Below, one piece after another: positions 61,358 to 64,000 of a DNA stretch of 64,000 nucleotides. Origin of the DNA: Sweltsa coloradensis (Eukaryota; Arthropoda; Insecta; Plecoptera; Chloroperlidae); the NCBI GenBank assembly GCA_024449915.1, contig JAMZAV010000775.1, forward strand, positions 62,001 to 126,000, written 5' to 3'. The translations under genes were made by a program, and so were the position numbers. The notes below the pieces were generated by a model. That model saw only the letters and a program-made list of their open reading frames with translations. It was not told the origin of the DNA and ran no database searches. Every line of letters begins with the position of its first letter. The stretch's first letter is position 1.

Positions 61358-61655
61358 ACTAGCTGACCCGTCGCGCGTTGCTGCGACGTTGTTGTGTTGT
61401 TGTGTGTTATGCCAGAACCCTTCGCGGGAGTGCACTTCTCCATTACAAAAATACGTATGTGTCAACTTTCATGGTGATATGTCCAACAGTGTCGAAGTCA
61501 ATTCATTGGTGAGTCCTCTTTGCAGGCACCGATCACCACGTGAAGGAGTTACAACAAAATGGATAGCATAGAAACCTTCTCCGTGAAAAAATACATATAT
61601 GTGCCAAGTTTAATGGAGATCGGATGAATGGTGTATTCTATTAGGGATGTGCGGT
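61358..61655 (+). repeat. Dispersed RTE-like/SINE-type repeat, copy 1
   Basis: It starts CTAGCTGACCCGTCGCGCGT, a beginning seen in many invertebrate RTE-derived repeats. It contains CAGGCACCGATCACCACGTG, AAATGGATAGCATAGAAACC and ATATATGTGCCAAGTTTAAT. The end at about 61650 runs into a GGTTCCGGTT-rich scrap. It is non-coding. Confidence 0.6.
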
Positions 61656-61725
61656 TCCAGGTTTTGGTTTTGGTTCCGGTTCCGGGTAGTAAAGTACTCG
61701 ATTTTTCGGTTCCGGTTTCAAAATA
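61656..61725. repeat. GGTTCCGGTT/GGTTTTGG-type short repeat
   Basis: A pentamer/hexamer-like series built on GGTTCC and GGTTTT. It is a small low-complexity scrap. Confidence 0.6.
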
Positions 61726-61947
61726 TTAATAAAAACATTAATTTATGGATTACTGAGATTAACCCTTTGACAACTTAATATGCCTATGAAAAACATACAA
61801 ATATCTATAAAATTAACAGATGGCGAAGAAATGATGTGAGATCTAACTCTGCCGTTCACAGAACCGTAGTGAAGTGACGGCTGTAATGGTAGACCGAAAA
61901 GGTTGAATCTTTCCAGTCACGTGATACACATTTGTGCCAAGTTTCAT

Positions 61948-62335
61948 CTAGCTTACCCGTCGCGCGTAGCTGCTTATGTAATGCAGCTGAGAGAGCCACG
62001 CTATAAGAACGGTCTTCCTATCTTTGTGACTTCTTACGAAATGAAACTTAGTTTGTCATCAGTAAGCCTGCCATTACGTCATCAACAACATACTCTGCGA
62101 CCACACTACACTACATTCGAAAAACATTATTGTTTTTTCACTTTATGTGTTGCAGGCACCAATCACCACGTGTTTCAACAAAATGGATAGCGTAGAAACC
62201 TTCCCCGTAAAAGAATACATATATGTGCCAAGTTTCATGAAGATTGGATGAATGGTGTAGTAATGCATAAAGGACAAACATACAGACAGACATACATACA
62301 TTCGTTTTTATATATATATATATATATATAGAATT
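61948..62335 (+). repeat. Dispersed RTE-like/SINE-type repeat, copy 2
   Basis: TAGCTTACCCGTCGCGCGTA at the start, then the same CAGGCACCAATCACCACGTG, AATGGATAGCGTAGAAACC and ATATGTGCCAAGTTTCATG. It ends with ACATACAGACAGACATACAT and a (TA)n tail (62310-62330), the usual 3' end of such repeats. Confidence 0.65.
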
Positions 62336-62426
62336 TCTGAGGTTTTCGTGGTTATTTGTATGTGTTACCATCTTTAAATAATTAAATTTACTTCTTTCGG
62401 TTTACCACGTATATTGTTTATTTAAT

Positions 62427-62466
62427 CCGACGTTTCGACTGGATTTCACCAATCTTTGTCAAAGAC
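62427..62466 (-). ncRNA. Hammerhead-like motif in PLE terminal repeat (- strand)
   Basis: The - strand reads TTGACAAAGATTGGTGAAAT followed by CCAGTCGAAACGTCGG: a small hairpin (GATTGG/CCAGTC) directly before GAAAC and GTC. PLE terminal repeats are known to hold minimal hammerhead ribozymes with CUGAUGA, stem II, GAAA and a GUC-type cleavage site. Here the CUGAUGA box is eroded (TTGACAA), so self-cleavage is unlikely. Its mirror is at 62572-62608. Confidence 0.4.
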
Positions 62467-62571
62467 AGTAAAGCAACTCAAGTAAAAAACCCAATATACA
62501 AAAACACTTTTTTTTCCCCCTCTTGAAGTGTTTTTGTATATTGGGTTTTTTACTTGAGTTGCTTTACTGTC

Positions 62572-62608
62572 TTTGACAAAGATTGGTGAAATCCAGTCGA
62601 AACGTCGG
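62572..62608 (+). ncRNA. Hammerhead-like motif in PLE terminal repeat (+ strand)
   Basis: This is the same element as 62427-62466 in the other arm of the palindrome: TTTGACAAAGATTGGTGAAA then TCCAGTCGAAACGTCGG. The stem II and GAAAC-GTC parts are kept while the CUGAUGA box is lost. Confidence 0.4.
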
Positions 62609-62689
62609 ATTAAATAAACAATATACGTGGTAAACCGAAAGAAGTAAATTTAATTATTTTGGTAACATATATACATATATATATATATA

Positions 62690-63300
62690 TGTTTTTGGAT
62701 ATTTTCGTGGCCGATATGAATTAATGAACTAGGTTTTTCGGTTATAATGCCACGTTTATTCACATTAGGCCAACGTTTCGATGAAATTTCACTCATCTTC
62801 TTCAGGGCCAATACAAATTAATATATAAAAAACGAAAACTACATTACATTGATAAATTCAGAACAAAACTGGGAAAACAAAATACAACAAAATATAAACA
62901 ATAGAAATCACTGCACATATGGCAAATTAAAACAACTCAAAGAATCACTGTAAAGCTTGACGTTGCAAAGAAAGAAGAAAGTCACTACATGTCCTTCATA
63001 TTGCTTTTCGTCATGGATCTTGTCACTCTGACTGTCGATGTATTTACTTGCAACAGATCATCTGCAGGAACTAACTGGGGCGTTGGTTGTTGGTCCATTG
63101 GTTTCACAGCCAGCCTATGTGGCTGTACATGTATCCCTGAAATTGCAGGTTTCCACGTTACAGATAAACGTTGGCTATCTTGCTGTTTATTTAGACTGTG
63201 AGATCGTTTATTAATCTCAATGGCTTCCCGTAACATTCTAGGAAGAAACTCCTCAACGGTGGCAATGGGTTTCATGCCAGTCATCGGACCTAGTCAAATA
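62690..63300 (-). pseudogene. Second PLE family, C-terminal tail and 3' end
   Basis: On the - strand 63284 to 62985 is open and reads VEEFLPRMLREAIEINKRS, QDSQRLSVTWKPAISGI, then a Pro/Gln-poor tail ending KSNMKDM. This is the conserved region after GIY-YIG in Penelope proteins, with a C-terminus different from the PLE at 18303-18793. The 3' part carries CCTGAAGAAGATGAGTGAAA and TTTCATCGAAACGTTGG (62770-62806), another hammerhead-like motif. It is truncated on the 5' side at about 63300, so no reverse transcriptase is present. Confidence 0.7.
62770..62806 (-). ncRNA. Hammerhead-like motif of PLE family 2
   Basis: The - strand has CTGAAGAA, a hairpin GATGA(GTGAAAT)TTCATC, then GAAAC and GTTGG. 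Compared with the hammerhead core CUGAUGA-stem II-GAAA, one base (U to A) of the first box differs. It is better preserved than in the palindrome at 62363-62666. Confidence 0.45.
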
Positions 63301-63486
63301 CCTCTCCCCAACCACCCCAACCCCCACCCACCCATCCATTCTCGATACAACAGATATTATTCTACCTTGAATAAAATAAATATCAAGAGCGTCTAGGTGA
63401 GACACATAACCAACCAAAGGACTTAACCTTTACCGAAACCCCGTCCACTACCTTCCATACAACCACCCTTATTTCAGTTTCACATT

Positions 63487-63740
63487 TTTGGATGAGCGTA
63501 GCGAGCGAAGCGAAAATTCCATTTCACTACACTGGAAAAAAAAATCCGGAATGGTTTTTTTCTTCTTTTTCCTGTATTTTTGTGTGTTTGTCAGCACGAT
63601 TCCGGCTAACCCGATACTCCAATTGCGATGAAATTTTCTGGAGGCCTTCGAAATCTCTGAACTTAGAACTGTCACGTTTTTGAGCGCAATCGGAAAATTA
63701 TTTTTCATGAAAATCGCAATTTTACGATCTTTTTCTTTTT
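63487..63740 (+). mobile_element. Helitron-like element A, diverged copy 4, 5' part only
   Basis: TTTTGGATGAGCGTAGCGAG, then TTCCATTTCACTAC, a T-rich tract, TGATGAAATTTTCTG-like and CCTTCGAAATCTCTGAACTT, all in the order of copies 1-3 but much diverged. It breaks off into (CTA)n at about 63745, so the 3' hairpin is missing. Confidence 0.6.
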
Positions 63741-63743
63741 TTT

Positions 63744-64000
<257 letters not shown>

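Larger units (their letters stand above)
62363..62666. repeat. Palindromic PLE terminal repeats
   Basis: The arms 62363-62510 and 62525-62666 are nearly perfect inverted copies around a T/C-rich spacer (CCCCCTCTTG). Each arm contains GACAAAGATTGGTGAAATCC and AGTCGAAACGTCGGATTAAA, a signature of Penelope-like terminal repeats in many animals. (TA)n runs flank both sides. Confidence 0.8.

Overview
The window looks like a stretch of an animal nuclear genome, probably from a marine invertebrate. It is AT-rich and intron-bearing, and transposable elements and microsatellites make up nearly all of it. The only host gene I can recognise is a cyclin-dependent kinase 8 (CDK8/CDK19 type) gene on the + strand, seen as two adjacent exons with good splice sites (14967-15156 and 16031-16243). 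No neighbouring CDK8 exon is visible on either side. If the gene is intact, most of the window is therefore CDK8 intron filled with repeats. I cannot name the species from the sequence.

Layout: 1-2254 is AT-rich with one coding-like scrap. 2255-13310 is a composite, roughly mirror-symmetric 11 kb repeat with terminal inverted repeats and two ~0.55-0.6 kb units repeated in tandem in each arm; its right arm looks noisy. 14967-16243 holds the CDK8 exons, with a dead LINE scrap in the intron between them. 16490-27530 is a nest: LINE scraps, folded Penelope-like (PLE) 3' ends, a Helitron-like element and a larger PLE (reverse transcriptase plus GIY-YIG) on the - strand. That PLE is split by a young 5.8 kb Bel/Pao LTR retrotransposon with a 1404-codon open frame, which lacks the integrase core. 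27540-30850 is a decayed Dong/R4-type LINE with an (ATT)n tract on both sides. 30900-35770 is made of tandem-repeat fields. 36450-39580 is a decayed LINE on the - strand with a degenerate 2A-like peptide, followed by two related inverted-repeat elements.

42440-46210 is a field of (CTA)n microsatellite holding a hAT-like MITE and four LINE 3' ends. All four LINE ends lie in the same orientation, end in poly(A) followed by (CTA)n, and share a stem-loop. 46210-50505 is a nearly complete but broken two-ORF LINE (- strand). 51836-53833 is a 2.0 kb palindrome framed by TTAA. 53838-56790 is a triple nest: a TIR element containing Helitron-like element A, which contains a hAT-like MITE. 57893-58247 is a fold-back MITE. 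60460-64000 carries further copies of these families, a PLE palindrome, the tail of a second PLE family and a terminal (CTA)n field.

The recurring themes are nested insertion, insertion of LINEs into trinucleotide microsatellites, and inverted/fold-back architecture. The most promising undescribed items are the (CTA)n-associated LINEs with a covarying 3' hairpin, the GAGCGAAGCGA-type Helitron-like family that repeatedly occupies A^T sites without target duplication, and the integrase-less but recently mobilised Bel/Pao copy.
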